The notes beneath the pieces are model-generated. The model saw only the letters and a program-made list of their open reading frames with translations, did no database searches and was not told where the DNA came from. Made by a program: the position numbers and the translations under genes. Source: a bacterium (GTDB taxonomy: Bacteria; Armatimonadota; UBA5829). Taken from it: a DNA stretch of 64,000 nt. Position 1 is the stretch's first letter; the number at the start of each line of letters is the position of its first letter. Positions 35,112-43,346 of this stretch are shown one piece after another. The DNA is taken from contig JAJFUS010000006.1 in the NCBI GenBank assembly GCA_021372295.1, forward strand, positions 1-64,000, read 5' to 3'.

Positions 35112-35590
35112 ATGCCGGCTGCGACTCGTTTATCGGCCCGAGGATCCGGATCATCTATCATCGCAATCACGCTCTCTTCCGTCATACCCAGAACCACGGA
35201 CATCTCTTCGACAAGCAGTTTCTTTGCTCTCTTAAGCTGGTGCTGCTCGCTGACTTTCGGGTAGCGAGACTTCGGCTCTGTAACCCCTCGTCGAATAGCG
35301 CCCGCAAGGGCAAGAGGATCACCCCAGGTGAGGTTTCTAAGGCCGTCATTTTGAGGGCCCTCTCCGTCACCCGAAAGAATCTGCAGCGCCTGCTTGAGCT
35401 TGTCGGCAGTCGCTACGGGACGAAGCCCGAGTTCGTCAGCGGAATCGACAGGAACAAAGATCGTGGAGCAAAGAGATGGCTTGGGGATCACGTAATATTC
35501 GCGGCATTCTCCATCCTGCTCGCGGCGTTCTATAGCGTCTATGGTTCCGACGCCGTATCTTGGGTGCAAGACTGTATCACCGATATTCAT
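35108..35590 (-). CDS. carD: CarD-like RNA polymerase-binding transcriptional regulator
   Basis: A 160-residue protein with an N-terminal CarD/CdnL/TRCF RNA-polymerase interaction domain (MNIGDTVLHPRYGVGTIDAIER, then STIFVPVDSADELGLRPVA) and a helical C-terminal domain (QLKRAKKLLVEEMSVVLGMTEESV) that in CarD/CdnL contacts promoter DNA. Such proteins stabilise open complexes at rRNA and other promoters. The ATG at 35590 fits the family start; a GTG at 35623 would add eleven residues. Its stop codon and that of the convergent gene share the palindrome CTAG. Confidence 0.9.
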   Translation of the reverse strand: MNIGDTVLHPRYGVGTIDAIERREQDGECREYYVIPKPSLCSTIFVPVDSADELGLRPVATADKLKQALQILSGDGEGPQNDGLRNLTWGDPLALAGAIRRGVTEPKSRYPKVSEQHQLKRAKKLLVEEMSVVLGMTEESVIAMIDDPDPRADKRVAAGI

Positions 35591-35880
35591 AGGGAAAACA
35601 GTCCCCCTTTCGTTTAGACTCACGCCGGGATTTTACGGGCTGGGGACCCGATCCATCCAGGAAGCTTTTCAGCGCAAGACTATGGTGAAGTCAAGCAAGA
35701 TGCACCCTCGGTGGCTAGAGGAATGCCACCCGACAGTGTCACTCACCGAGCCTTATTCTACTACAATCCTCGCCCCAAGTCAAGTTTCATGGTAATTCAG
35801 TTCTGCGAAATTATCCGAGGCCTCCGCCCTTGGAACCCACTGTGGCCGCTGGCTCCAAGCCTCCAATGCAGAGTTACATG
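35591..35880. other. Gene-free region upstream of carD
   Basis: No credible ORF. An inverted repeat CTTGGAACC/GGCTCCAAG (about 35829-35859) is present. I could not find a clear consensus promoter for carD. The region ends in the repeat described next. Confidence 0.4.
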
Positions 35881-35957
35881 CTTCCTTAAGGGGGCGTATA
35901 ACTTGAGTCAGAAGTCCAGGAAACCGGGTTTCCCGGCAGAGCCCAGAGACAGAGCAA
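35881..35957. repeat. Hairpin-rich intergenic repeat, copy B
   Basis: The second copy of the element at positions 1-112. It contains in the same order CTTAAGGG, TTGAGTCAGAAG, a hairpin GGAAACC/GGTTTCC (35919-35933) and CCAGAGACAG. The differences in the stems are largely compensated (CCGGGTTTCCCGG versus CCTGGTTTCCTTG), which suggests the pairing matters. The third hairpin of copy A is missing. The element ends three bases before the stop codon of the malic enzyme gene. Confidence 0.65.
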
Positions 35958-35959
35958 AA

Positions 35960-37381
35960 CTAGAACTCAAAGTATATAGGCGTCTTCGACGCATTCGGAT
36001 CGGCAGCGACATCCATCACGGCCCGAGTCACCCGCGAAGCAACATTTTCATCGAACGCGCTGGGGATGATATAGTCCGAACGGAGTTGGTCAGGCTCTAT
36101 TGTCGATGCAATAGCCTTAGCCGCGGCAGTCACCATCTCACGAGTCACGCGCCTGACACCCGAGTCCAAAAGCCCCTTGAAGAAACCCGGGAAGCACAAA
36201 ACGTTGTTGATCTGGTTCGGATAGTCAGACCTGCCGGTTGCGACCACCGCCGCGAAATCGGCCACTTCCTCCGGTGGGACTTCCGGTACTGGGTTTGAGA
36301 GCGCGAATATGATCGGATCCTTGGCCATCACGCGCATGTCATCGCCGCGAAGCAGGTCAGGGCCGGACAATCCCAGAAACAGATCGGCCCCCCTGAGCGC
36401 TTCTTTCATCGAGCCCATAAAGTTTTCCTTGTTCGTCACCCGGGCAAGCCATGCCTTCGACGGCACTTCATCGCCGCGACCGTCATATATCGCGCCTTTC
36501 CTGTCGCAGACGATCACGTCACCCACCCCGAGATCCATCAGCGTCCGAGTGCACGCGCAGCCCGCAGCTCCAGCTCCGACAACCACCGCCCGCATATCCG
36601 CCGGGTTCTTGCCGGTCAATTTGACCGAGTTTATAAACGCCGCTCCGACCACTGTAGCCGTGCCATGCTGATCGTCGTGAAAAACAGGAATGTCCACCGC
36701 TTCGGTGACCCGTCGTTCGACCTCAAAGCACCTCGGAGCCGCGATATCCTCCAAATTGATCCCGCCGAATGTCGCCGCCACGCTGATGGCTGTCTGGACA
36801 AGGACTTCAATGTCGGTAGTTTCCACGCATATCGGGAAAGAGTTTACTCCGCCGAACTCTTTGAAGAGCACCGCCTTACCCTCCATTACCGGCAGCGAGG
36901 CCACCGCGCCGATGTTGCCGAGCCCCAAAACTGCGGAGCCGTCGGTGATTACGGCGACTGTATTCCGCCTGATCGTATAATCGCGAGCGGCGGCTCGATC
37001 TTTTTGAATCGCCTGGCAAACCCGGGCAACGCCGGGCGTATACGCCATCGACAAATCAACATAATCTTTCAAGGGCTTCTTGGAGACCACATCCAGCTTG
37101 CCGGCCTCGTGCAGCTTGAACGTGCAGTCATACACATCCAGCACTTCAATATTGGAAACCGATTTCACGGCATTTACGACGCTCTGGGCATGTTCTTCGC
37201 TGATAGTATCGACCACAATATCGCGCACGATGTGCGTCCGGTCGGAACTGACTACATCTATCGCCCCGATGCTGCCGCCCGCTGAAGCGATCGCAGAGGT
37301 TACTTCCGAGAGTTTCCCAATCTCGTTGGGATATCTCATCCTTATCGAGATGCTGTTGCCTGGACTGGGTGTCTTCTTCAA
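35960..37381 (-). CDS. NAD(P)-dependent malic enzyme with N-terminal ACT domain
   Basis: Oxidative decarboxylation of malate to pyruvate. Residues 1-90 or so form an ACT-type regulatory domain (SISIRMRYPNEIGKLSEVTSAIASAGGSIGAIDVV). The malic domain follows with DLSMAYTPGVARVC, NTVAVITDGSAVLGLGNIG, FKEFGGVNSFPIC and FHDDQHGTATVV, then the Rossmann domain VVVGAGAAGCACTRTL and FALSNPVPEV. I chose the TTG at 37381 because AAGGAG lies 7 bases upstream; the longer frame would run through a non-coding-looking GAGAGTGGA repeat. The ACT domain suggests allosteric control by an amino acid. Confidence 0.92.
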   Translation of the reverse strand: MKKTPSPGNSISIRMRYPNEIGKLSEVTSAIASAGGSIGAIDVVSSDRTHIVRDIVVDTISEEHAQSVVNAVKSVSNIEVLDVYDCTFKLHEAGKLDVVSKKPLKDYVDLSMAYTPGVARVCQAIQKDRAAARDYTIRRNTVAVITDGSAVLGLGNIGAVASLPVMEGKAVLFKEFGGVNSFPICVETTDIEVLVQTAISVAATFGGINLEDIAAPRCFEVERRVTEAVDIPVFHDDQHGTATVVGAAFINSVKLTGKNPADMRAVVVGAGAAGCACTRTLMDLGVGDVIVCDRKGAIYDGRGDEVPSKAWLARVTNKENFMGSMKEALRGADLFLGLSGPDLLRGDDMRVMAKDPIIFALSNPVPEVPPEEVADFAAVVATGRSDYPNQINNVLCFPGFFKGLLDSGVRRVTREMVTAAAKAIASTIEPDQLRSDYIIPSAFDENVASRVTRAVMDVAADPNASKTPIYFEF

Positions 37382-37739
37382 TTTCCGCTCCTTCGAGAAT
37401 AGCTGAGAGTGGAAAATGGAGAGTGGAGAGTCCAGACTCGTGAGCACTCAGTCAGCTGTGTATTTTGTGGCATCATTGTTCCAAAACGAAACGCTCAACC
37501 ACATATTTACTGCAACACACGATCTCAAATTTCCTTCCAGCGCCCAGTTGTTACCTCGCAACAATTCCTGTTCTTGCACATGCGCTCTCAAGTTGAGCCG
37601 CTAAATGACGATAATCAATGATAGGAGGCGTGCCCGTAGCGCCTTCGTGCGTCAGGAGTAGCAGGTTGAGTTTGCAATCTCTAGCCTCTTACTTCTAGCG
37701 CCTAACTTCTGAAACATCTGGAGGTCGCGGCAGCAAGTG
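37382..37739. other. Gene-free region between malic enzyme and pilM, with short tandem repeats
   Basis: This 358-base gap must contain the divergent promoters of the malic enzyme and pil genes, but I see no consensus pair. It carries two short degenerate tandem repeats, GAGAGTGGA-like units at 37401-37430 and CTCTTACTTCTAGCGCCTAA-like units at 37678-37710. No ORF in it looks real. Confidence 0.5.
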
Positions 37740-38861
37740 ATGTTAAATTCACTTTTCAGCAAAGAGACGACAGTCGGAATCGACATTGGCTCGAGCTGCA
37801 TCAAGGCAGTGGAAATCGAGCCGACCGGGCGCGGGTGGGAACTTACAAACGCGGCGGTCACGCCCACCCCCAGTGAAGCGATCAAGGAAGGCGTTATCAC
37901 AAACATTGTTGATGTCTCGCAGGAAATTCGTTCCCTCTTGAAAGAAGCGGGTATACGAGCCACCGGAGCCATCTGCGCTATTTCAGGATCCCAGGTAATA
38001 GTGCGACAGGTGCAGTTCCCGAAGATGCCCGAAGCGACTCTTCGGAAGTCGATCAAGTATGAGGCCAGCAAGCATATATCCTCCTCCATGGAAGACAGCG
38101 TGGTCGAGTTTGAAATCCTCGGAGACATGCCGGATTCCAACCAGATGAACGTCATGCTTGTTGCCGCCCCGCGCGAGATGGTGGATTCGCGGGTCAAGGT
38201 TATCGAAAGCGCCGGGCTTGAGCCTTTGATGGTGGACGTCGAAGCGTTTGCCATTATCAGGTCGCTCGTCGAGTTCAGCGCATCCGACGAATACCTACAC
38301 CGCACGGTCGCGCTCATAGACATGGGAGCCAGCCATACCGATGTCAACATCGTCAGCCGGGGCGAGTTTGCCCTGACGCGCAATATCCCCATAGCCGGCA
38401 ACAGCTTCACCAACGCGATCAAATCGCTCACCGGCGCGTCTTTCGAGGACGCCGAACGGATGAAGCTGGACATGGCAAAAGGATACCCGCTGGACCAGAT
38501 CAGCGCCATGGACGACGAAAACCGCAACTGGAAAGTCGTTCAGCCGCTTTTGGACGAACTGATCCGCGAAGTCAGGCGTTCGATCCATTTCTATCAGTCT
38601 CAGTATCCCGAAGGCAACTCCGAGACGATGGTCAGCAAGATCGTCCTCACAGGGGGCACTGCTCAAATGCCCGGAATGGATGCCTATATGTCCTCGAAGC
38701 TCAGTGTGCCCACGGCGATTTCGGAAGTGTTCAAACAAACAGCCATAAGCACAGGCCGAATCCCCGCGGAATTCGTAGCCCAGCACAGCCCATTACTGGC
38801 CGTAGGAATGGGGCTTGCTTTGAAAGACTTGATGCCCGACGCTCAAAAGGCAGCAGCCTGA
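37740..38861 (+). CDS. pilM: Type IV pilus assembly protein PilM
   Basis: An actin-like cytoplasmic ATPase that binds the N terminus of PilN in the alignment complex. The 373-residue protein opens with LFSKETTVGIDIGSSCIKAVEI (phosphate-1 loop) and has ALIDMGASHTDVNIV and KIVLTGGTAQMPGMDAYM (adenosine motif), the PilM pattern. GGAGG lies 12-15 bases before GTG(37737)/ATG(37740); either could start translation. It is the first gene of the pilMNOPQ-BTC row. Confidence 0.95.
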   Translation: MLNSLFSKETTVGIDIGSSCIKAVEIEPTGRGWELTNAAVTPTPSEAIKEGVITNIVDVSQEIRSLLKEAGIRATGAICAISGSQVIVRQVQFPKMPEATLRKSIKYEASKHISSSMEDSVVEFEILGDMPDSNQMNVMLVAAPREMVDSRVKVIESAGLEPLMVDVEAFAIIRSLVEFSASDEYLHRTVALIDMGASHTDVNIVSRGEFALTRNIPIAGNSFTNAIKSLTGASFEDAERMKLDMAKGYPLDQISAMDDENRNWKVVQPLLDELIREVRRSIHFYQSQYPEGNSETMVSKIVLTGGTAQMPGMDAYMSSKLSVPTAISEVFKQTAISTGRIPAEFVAQHSPLLAVGMGLALKDLMPDAQKAAA

Positions 38862-38869
38862 TGCAATTT

Positions 38870-38975
38870 AATATTTGGATATTTGATATTTAATATTTTG
38901 GGGTTGCCTATAAGCCAACAGTTTTCTGTGAGCACCAACCCAAATATTAAGTACAAAATCCAATATAAAATCAAA
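38870..38975. repeat. AT-rich inverted and tandem repeats in the pilM-pilN gap
   Basis: ATATTTGAT-like units are followed by an imperfect large hairpin: TAATATTTTGGGGTTG (about 38891-38906) pairs with CAACCCAAATATTA (about 38937-38950). More ATAAAATC-like units follow. The composition is much richer in AT than the flanking genes. It could modulate expression between pilM and pilN. Confidence 0.55.
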
Positions 38976-38995
38976 GATCCGAAAGGGGTTTTCTG

Positions 38996-39601
38996 ATGCC
39001 TTCCATAAATATGATCGCTCCCAGACGCGCGGAAAAACAGCGTCTGGAAAGAGATATGCGAAGACTGGTTCTGGTCATTATGGCGGAACTGATCCTCGCC
39101 GTGGTTTTGGGCGGATGGGTCTGCACAAAGGCTTTTAACATGCGCGCCGAAATCCGCGGATTGGACGAGCAGATAGCCAAACTGCAGCCGGTCGTAAAAG
39201 AAATCGAGCAGTACGAGAGCGCAACCACAAAGCTCAAGCCAAAACTGGATCTTTTGGGAAATGCAAAAGATTCCACAATGCGCTGGTACAACTCGCTCGA
39301 CAGGCTCACACAGAGTCTCGCTTCCTCGACCTATCTGACCAAAATCTCAACATCGGCAGCGCAGGACAATAAAGATGAATCGACCGTTATAAACCTGTCC
39401 GGAGTCTCCAGCGCCCAGGCGCGAGTCGGAGAGACAATGCTGCGCCTGCAAACCATTCCCGATTTCGACAAGGTCGATCTCCACTACACGCAGAAGACGT
39501 CCGGCAAAGAAAGCACGGGCATCGAGTTCGAGATCGGGGCGGCGATGAAGGGCAGCGATTCGTCGAAGGAGGTGAAGAGCGATGGCGCAAATCAGTCTTA
39601 A
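38996..39601 (+). CDS. pilN: Type IV pilus inner-membrane protein PilN
   Basis: A 201-residue bitopic protein. The N-terminal INMIAPRR resembles the INLLP peptide by which PilN binds PilM. One membrane helix (LVLVIMAELILAVVLGGWV) is followed by a coiled coil (EIRGLDEQIAKLQPVVKEIEQ) and a ferredoxin-like periplasmic domain. It overlaps pilO by 20 bases. Confidence 0.9.
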   Translation: MPSINMIAPRRAEKQRLERDMRRLVLVIMAELILAVVLGGWVCTKAFNMRAEIRGLDEQIAKLQPVVKEIEQYESATTKLKPKLDLLGNAKDSTMRWYNSLDRLTQSLASSTYLTKISTSAAQDNKDESTVINLSGVSSAQARVGETMLRLQTIPDFDKVDLHYTQKTSGKESTGIEFEIGAAMKGSDSSKEVKSDGANQS

Positions 39602-40331
39602 ACCCAGCTCTAAGAGTATAACAGCGCTCATTGTGATCGCGGTCGTCATATTTTTCGGATGCGCGCTCGGATATATGGCCGCAGCCGGTAAGCTGAAAAG
39701 CTCCGCCTCCGAGATACAAGCAAAAGAAAAGAAAGTGACCGAGAGCAAGGAAATCGCTCAAAAACTGGAACAGTCCAAGCTCGATTACCTTGACGCAAGG
39801 AGCCAGATACGCTTTCTTGAGTCGTCCGTCACCACGGAGGCATACGTTCCGACGCTCTTGAAGCAACTTGAGTATCTCGGCAAGTCTGTCAATCTCAAGG
39901 TGATAGGGATTCGCCCACAGGCTGTAGAGGTTAAGGCCGCGCCGCGAAAGCTCTCCAGCGGAGCGCAGGCCGCAAACGGAAACGTCGAAGGCGCATCCGA
40001 GCAGAGCAGCAATTCGCAACCAGGCGATCAGTCGGCAAAAAAGACGGTATCTCCTTACGACGAACTCAAAGTGGAAGTCGAAGTAGAAGGCAAGTATATG
40101 AACGCTCTCGACTTCCTGTATAAACTCACCAGCTTCCCGAAGATCATCGCGGTGAACAGCGTTGAGATGAATCCCAGCGACGACAAGGGAATCGTCGGTT
40201 CGCCCATGCTGAATATCAAGATGAAAGTCACCGCGTTCGTTTTCAAGGACACGGGAGTAATCGTCGAACCAAACGTTATCACCGGCAGCAATCCGACTGC
40301 CGAAAGGAGAGACAAGAATGAAGCCGGATAA
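39582..40331 (+). CDS. pilO: Type IV pilus inner-membrane protein PilO
   Basis: A 249-residue bitopic protein that heterodimerises with PilN. It has a membrane helix (SITALIVIAVVIFFGCALGYM), a coiled coil (KSSASEIQAKEKKVTESKEIAQKLEQ region) and a PilO-type ferredoxin-like domain (LLKQLEYLGKSVNLKVIGIRP ... VEVEGKYMNALDFLYKLTSFPKII). A serine/glutamine-rich insert sits at about residues 125-155. It overlaps the next gene by 14 bases. Confidence 0.9.
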   Translation: MAQISLKPSSKSITALIVIAVVIFFGCALGYMAAAGKLKSSASEIQAKEKKVTESKEIAQKLEQSKLDYLDARSQIRFLESSVTTEAYVPTLLKQLEYLGKSVNLKVIGIRPQAVEVKAAPRKLSSGAQAANGNVEGASEQSSNSQPGDQSAKKTVSPYDELKVEVEVEGKYMNALDFLYKLTSFPKIIAVNSVEMNPSDDKGIVGSPMLNIKMKVTAFVFKDTGVIVEPNVITGSNPTAERRDKNEAG

Positions 40332-40965
40332 TAAGCAGATCCCACAGTTGATCGTGCTTGGGGTACTTGTCCTGATCTGCATCGGCTATGTGTCCTTCAA
40401 GGTCATCTCTCCCGGCGCAAAGCCGAAGGCTCCCGCTGCTCAGTCTCAGTCTGAGACGGCGCAGTCGGACGACAAGGCCGCCAGCGATGACTCCGCCGTC
40501 AAGGCCGTTACATCGCCCACAGGAATCTTCCCCGACCTGGCGTCCATGCCCGCGAGAAGAGACCCGTTCACGCCGGTCGGATCGCTCGATCAGAACGAAG
40601 AGAAGCCCGCGAAGGTCGCAGTGAAGACCGAACACACTCGCGCGAGAATTGTAAGCAATCTCAGGGCAAGAGTCCCGCGCATCGAAGCCAATCCGTTCAA
40701 CCCGTTCAGCGGATCGGGCGGAAAGTCGGTAAGCTCCGGGCAGGTTCAAGTGCAAGTGCAGGAAGAAGAACCGCTGTTCACGCTCACAGGCGTAATCAGA
40801 GGAGACAGTAACGTCGCCATCATCCGATCCGGAGAAGGCGGCCGATATATTGCAAAGCAAGGCCAGCTCATCGACGGGCGCTACAGAATTGAGTCCGTGT
40901 CTGACGACGGCGCTACGCTGGTCTACAAAAACCGTCGTATTCACGTGAAATTAGGAGGAGTTTAG
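40318..40965 (+). CDS. PilP-like periplasmic pilus protein
   Basis: A 215-residue protein with one N-terminal membrane anchor (LIVLGVLVLICIGYVSFKVI), a disordered Ser/Ala-rich linker, a motif MPARRDPFTPV and a small beta-domain at the C terminus (EEEPLFTLTGVIRGDSNVAIIRSGEGGRYI region, then VKLGGV). Position and domain fit the PilP homology-region protein that links PilNO to the secretin; canonical PilP is a lipoprotein, whereas this one looks membrane-anchored. It ends one base before pilQ. Confidence 0.8.
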   Translation: MKPDNKQIPQLIVLGVLVLICIGYVSFKVISPGAKPKAPAAQSQSETAQSDDKAASDDSAVKAVTSPTGIFPDLASMPARRDPFTPVGSLDQNEEKPAKVAVKTEHTRARIVSNLRARVPRIEANPFNPFSGSGGKSVSSGQVQVQVQEEEPLFTLTGVIRGDSNVAIIRSGEGGRYIAKQGQLIDGRYRIESVSDDGATLVYKNRRIHVKLGGV

Positions 40966-40966
40966 A

Positions 40967-43219
40967 ATGCGAGCTAACATCACCGCCTTCGTGCTGGCCC
41001 TTGTCATACTGATTTCCGGCGCAGCCGCCGCTGACAAGGCGATAACGGGAATTAACGTAGCAAACAAGTCCGACCGGGTAATAATCACGGTTCAGGGAAA
41101 TAGCGCCCTGAACATGTCGTGCCTGAAATCGGCAAAGGGGAAATTTATCGGGTTCCAGTTCCCTTGCGCGCTGACCGCCAAAGGACGGCTGGTCGGCATA
41201 CGTTCAGGCAAGATATACAACGTCAGATACTCGAACTTCAGCTCAAGGCCTGCCGCTACACGCGTAGTGGTGAACACCAACGGCCACGTGCAGTACTCAA
41301 CCGAATGGTCGGCTGATAAGAATCGAGTTGAAATCACCGTGTGGAAGAACGGCAAGCCAAAGGATAACGTGACACCCGCCGTGCAGACACAAATTCCAGA
41401 GCCTGAATCGGCTGCAATAGCGTCTATAGATCGGCCGGCCGATAATCCGCCCGCCATGCTCCGCACACAGACACTTGCACTGTACGCAAGCGCGAACACA
41501 AAAGCCATGCCAACCGCTTCCGCGAAGCCCATAGAGCCTGTGACCAGAGTCCTCGGCGAAGCGCAGGAAATCGCGCAAAAGCCCGCGGCCAAGCATATAG
41601 TGCTCGCCAGAGTCGACACTCCGACCATCGGACGACTCGCCCAGGATGTGGAAAAGAGAGTATCGCTCAACTTCCTCGGCGCAGATATCAATGACGTTTT
41701 GAAAGCGCTCTCAATGCAGAGCGGCCATAATATAGTCGCCGGTAAAGACGTCACCGGAAATGTGACCGTGAGCTTGTCTGATGTAAGCATGGATGAAGCT
41801 ATGAACTATGTCGCCAAGCTCAGCGGATACAGCTATGTGAAAAACAATAGCACCTATCTGGTGGGATCGCAGAGCACCCTCGCAGCGCTGACCAATGGTG
41901 AGCAGGACAAGCCGGTAGAGAGAGTGGTCGATGTAATTCGGTTGTATTACGCAAATGTTGATGAAACCGCAATGGTATTATCCACCGAATTTCCAGATTT
42001 GAAGTTCAGCTTGGACACAAGCAAATTCGAGTCCGACAAAAACAAGAAGACACGCGGCGGTTTTCTTATGGTCTCAGGCCCCAGCAATATAATCAAGAAA
42101 GCAAAAGCCGCGGCGTCAAACGTTGACGATGAGGTTGGAAGACTCCTCGGCGAGGTCACAGAAATATATAAGGTCAAATATGTAGATGCAGCCGAGCTCA
42201 AAGAAACCATCGAAGGCGTCTTGCCTGGGCTGATCTGTCATTTCGGGCCTGGAGATGATTTCAACCCAATTATGTCATCCACAATTGCAGGCACGTCCAT
42301 GGTCTCCCCGCTGATGCCCAACTACAAACTGATGGATCGCCAGCTTGGCCCGTTGAATGAAAACGGCGGCCTGATAAAAGAGACCAAAACTGTCGACCGT
42401 ATGACCAAGCCACAGACGATTACCATAACCGGCACAAAACCGGATGTGCAGAAAGCACTTGAACTAGCGGCTAAACTTGACGTAAGGTCGCCGCAGATCA
42501 GCATCGAAGCAAAGATCACCTGCATTACCAAAAGCGGCGCTGAACAGCTTGGCGTGGAATGGAGTTGGGACGCCATTTCGTTCCTGGAAGACGTCACAGC
42601 CCCGCTGATCGTCACCGATAAAGATCTGGATGCCGAAGTGGCGATTTCGGAGAACGTGAGCGTCGATAAGAGTCTGAAGAGGTGGTTCAGACAACCTGTC
42701 GACTTCTCCGCGACCCTCGACGCCCTGGTCACCAATGGCAATGCCACAGTGCTGGCCTCGCCGAACCTGACATGCGTGGAAGGAAAGCCGGGTAAGTTCT
42801 TTGTCGGCGATGAAGTGACTTACGTCAGTTCGGTCAGCGCATCCTCAGGCGGCGAGAAAACTTACGAAACAGACACAAAACAGGCCGGCGTGGCACTAAG
42901 TGTGATTGGAAATGTGAGTGAAGACAGTTACATAACACTCAATCTGCATCCCGAAGTCAGTTCGATCACGCTCACAACAACAGACAGCGTCACCGTTCCC
43001 ACCGTGAGCAGAAGATATACCGATCAGATCGTACGCGTAAAAAACGGATCGACTATCGCTATTGGCGGCCTCATCAGAAACGATGAGATCGAAACAATGA
43101 GCAAAATCCCGTTTTTGGGCGATCTGCCGTTCTTCGGGCAATTGTTCAGACACAAGTCCACATCCAGCGAAAAGAATGAAGTCGTGATGTTCATCACGGC
43201 GAAAATCGTAGAAGACTGA
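40967..43219 (+). CDS. pilQ: Type IV pilus secretin PilQ
   Basis: The outer-membrane secretin through which the pilus passes. The 750 residues have a signal peptide (ITAFVLALVILISGAAAA), one AMIN domain, a low-complexity linker, a STN/N0 domain (VSLNFLGADINDVLKALSMQSG), N1-type modules (VDVIRLYYANVDE; VTEIYKVKYVDAAELKETIEG) and the secretin core ending VRVKNGSTIAIGGLIRNDE and KIPFLGDLPFFGQLFRHKS, the standard secretin signature. The gene closes the alignment-complex operon, and a strong hairpin follows at 43230-43263. Confidence 0.95.
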   Translation: MRANITAFVLALVILISGAAAADKAITGINVANKSDRVIITVQGNSALNMSCLKSAKGKFIGFQFPCALTAKGRLVGIRSGKIYNVRYSNFSSRPAATRVVVNTNGHVQYSTEWSADKNRVEITVWKNGKPKDNVTPAVQTQIPEPESAAIASIDRPADNPPAMLRTQTLALYASANTKAMPTASAKPIEPVTRVLGEAQEIAQKPAAKHIVLARVDTPTIGRLAQDVEKRVSLNFLGADINDVLKALSMQSGHNIVAGKDVTGNVTVSLSDVSMDEAMNYVAKLSGYSYVKNNSTYLVGSQSTLAALTNGEQDKPVERVVDVIRLYYANVDETAMVLSTEFPDLKFSLDTSKFESDKNKKTRGGFLMVSGPSNIIKKAKAAASNVDDEVGRLLGEVTEIYKVKYVDAAELKETIEGVLPGLICHFGPGDDFNPIMSSTIAGTSMVSPLMPNYKLMDRQLGPLNENGGLIKETKTVDRMTKPQTITITGTKPDVQKALELAAKLDVRSPQISIEAKITCITKSGAEQLGVEWSWDAISFLEDVTAPLIVTDKDLDAEVAISENVSVDKSLKRWFRQPVDFSATLDALVTNGNATVLASPNLTCVEGKPGKFFVGDEVTYVSSVSASSGGEKTYETDTKQAGVALSVIGNVSEDSYITLNLHPEVSSITLTTTDSVTVPTVSRRYTDQIVRVKNGSTIAIGGLIRNDEIETMSKIPFLGDLPFFGQLFRHKSTSSEKNEVVMFITAKIVED

Positions 43220-43229
43220 CTTGCAACAA

Positions 43230-43263
43230 TCGGGCGTTAGTCGCAAGTCGCACTAACGCCCGA
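43230..43263. other. Perfect hairpin between pilQ and pilB
   Basis: A 12-bp stem (TCGGGCGTTAGT/ACTAACGCCCGA) with a 10-base loop, and no T run after it. It could be a processing or mRNA-stability element, or a factor-dependent terminator. Confidence 0.6.
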
Positions 43264-43346
43264 ACTGAAATCTAATTGGACTCTTAAGCCGAGTAGACAT
43301 TCGGCCGATAACTATATCTGAGGCGTTCGCGCACTCAAAGGTACTT

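Noticed and set aside
37409-37621. Two small overlapping frames in the malic enzyme-pilM gap
   Set aside because: They read through short tandem repeats, have no Shine-Dalgarno and mutually overlap.
43230-43263. Intrinsic terminator after pilQ
   Set aside because: The stem is strong but no T run follows, so it is listed only as a hairpin.
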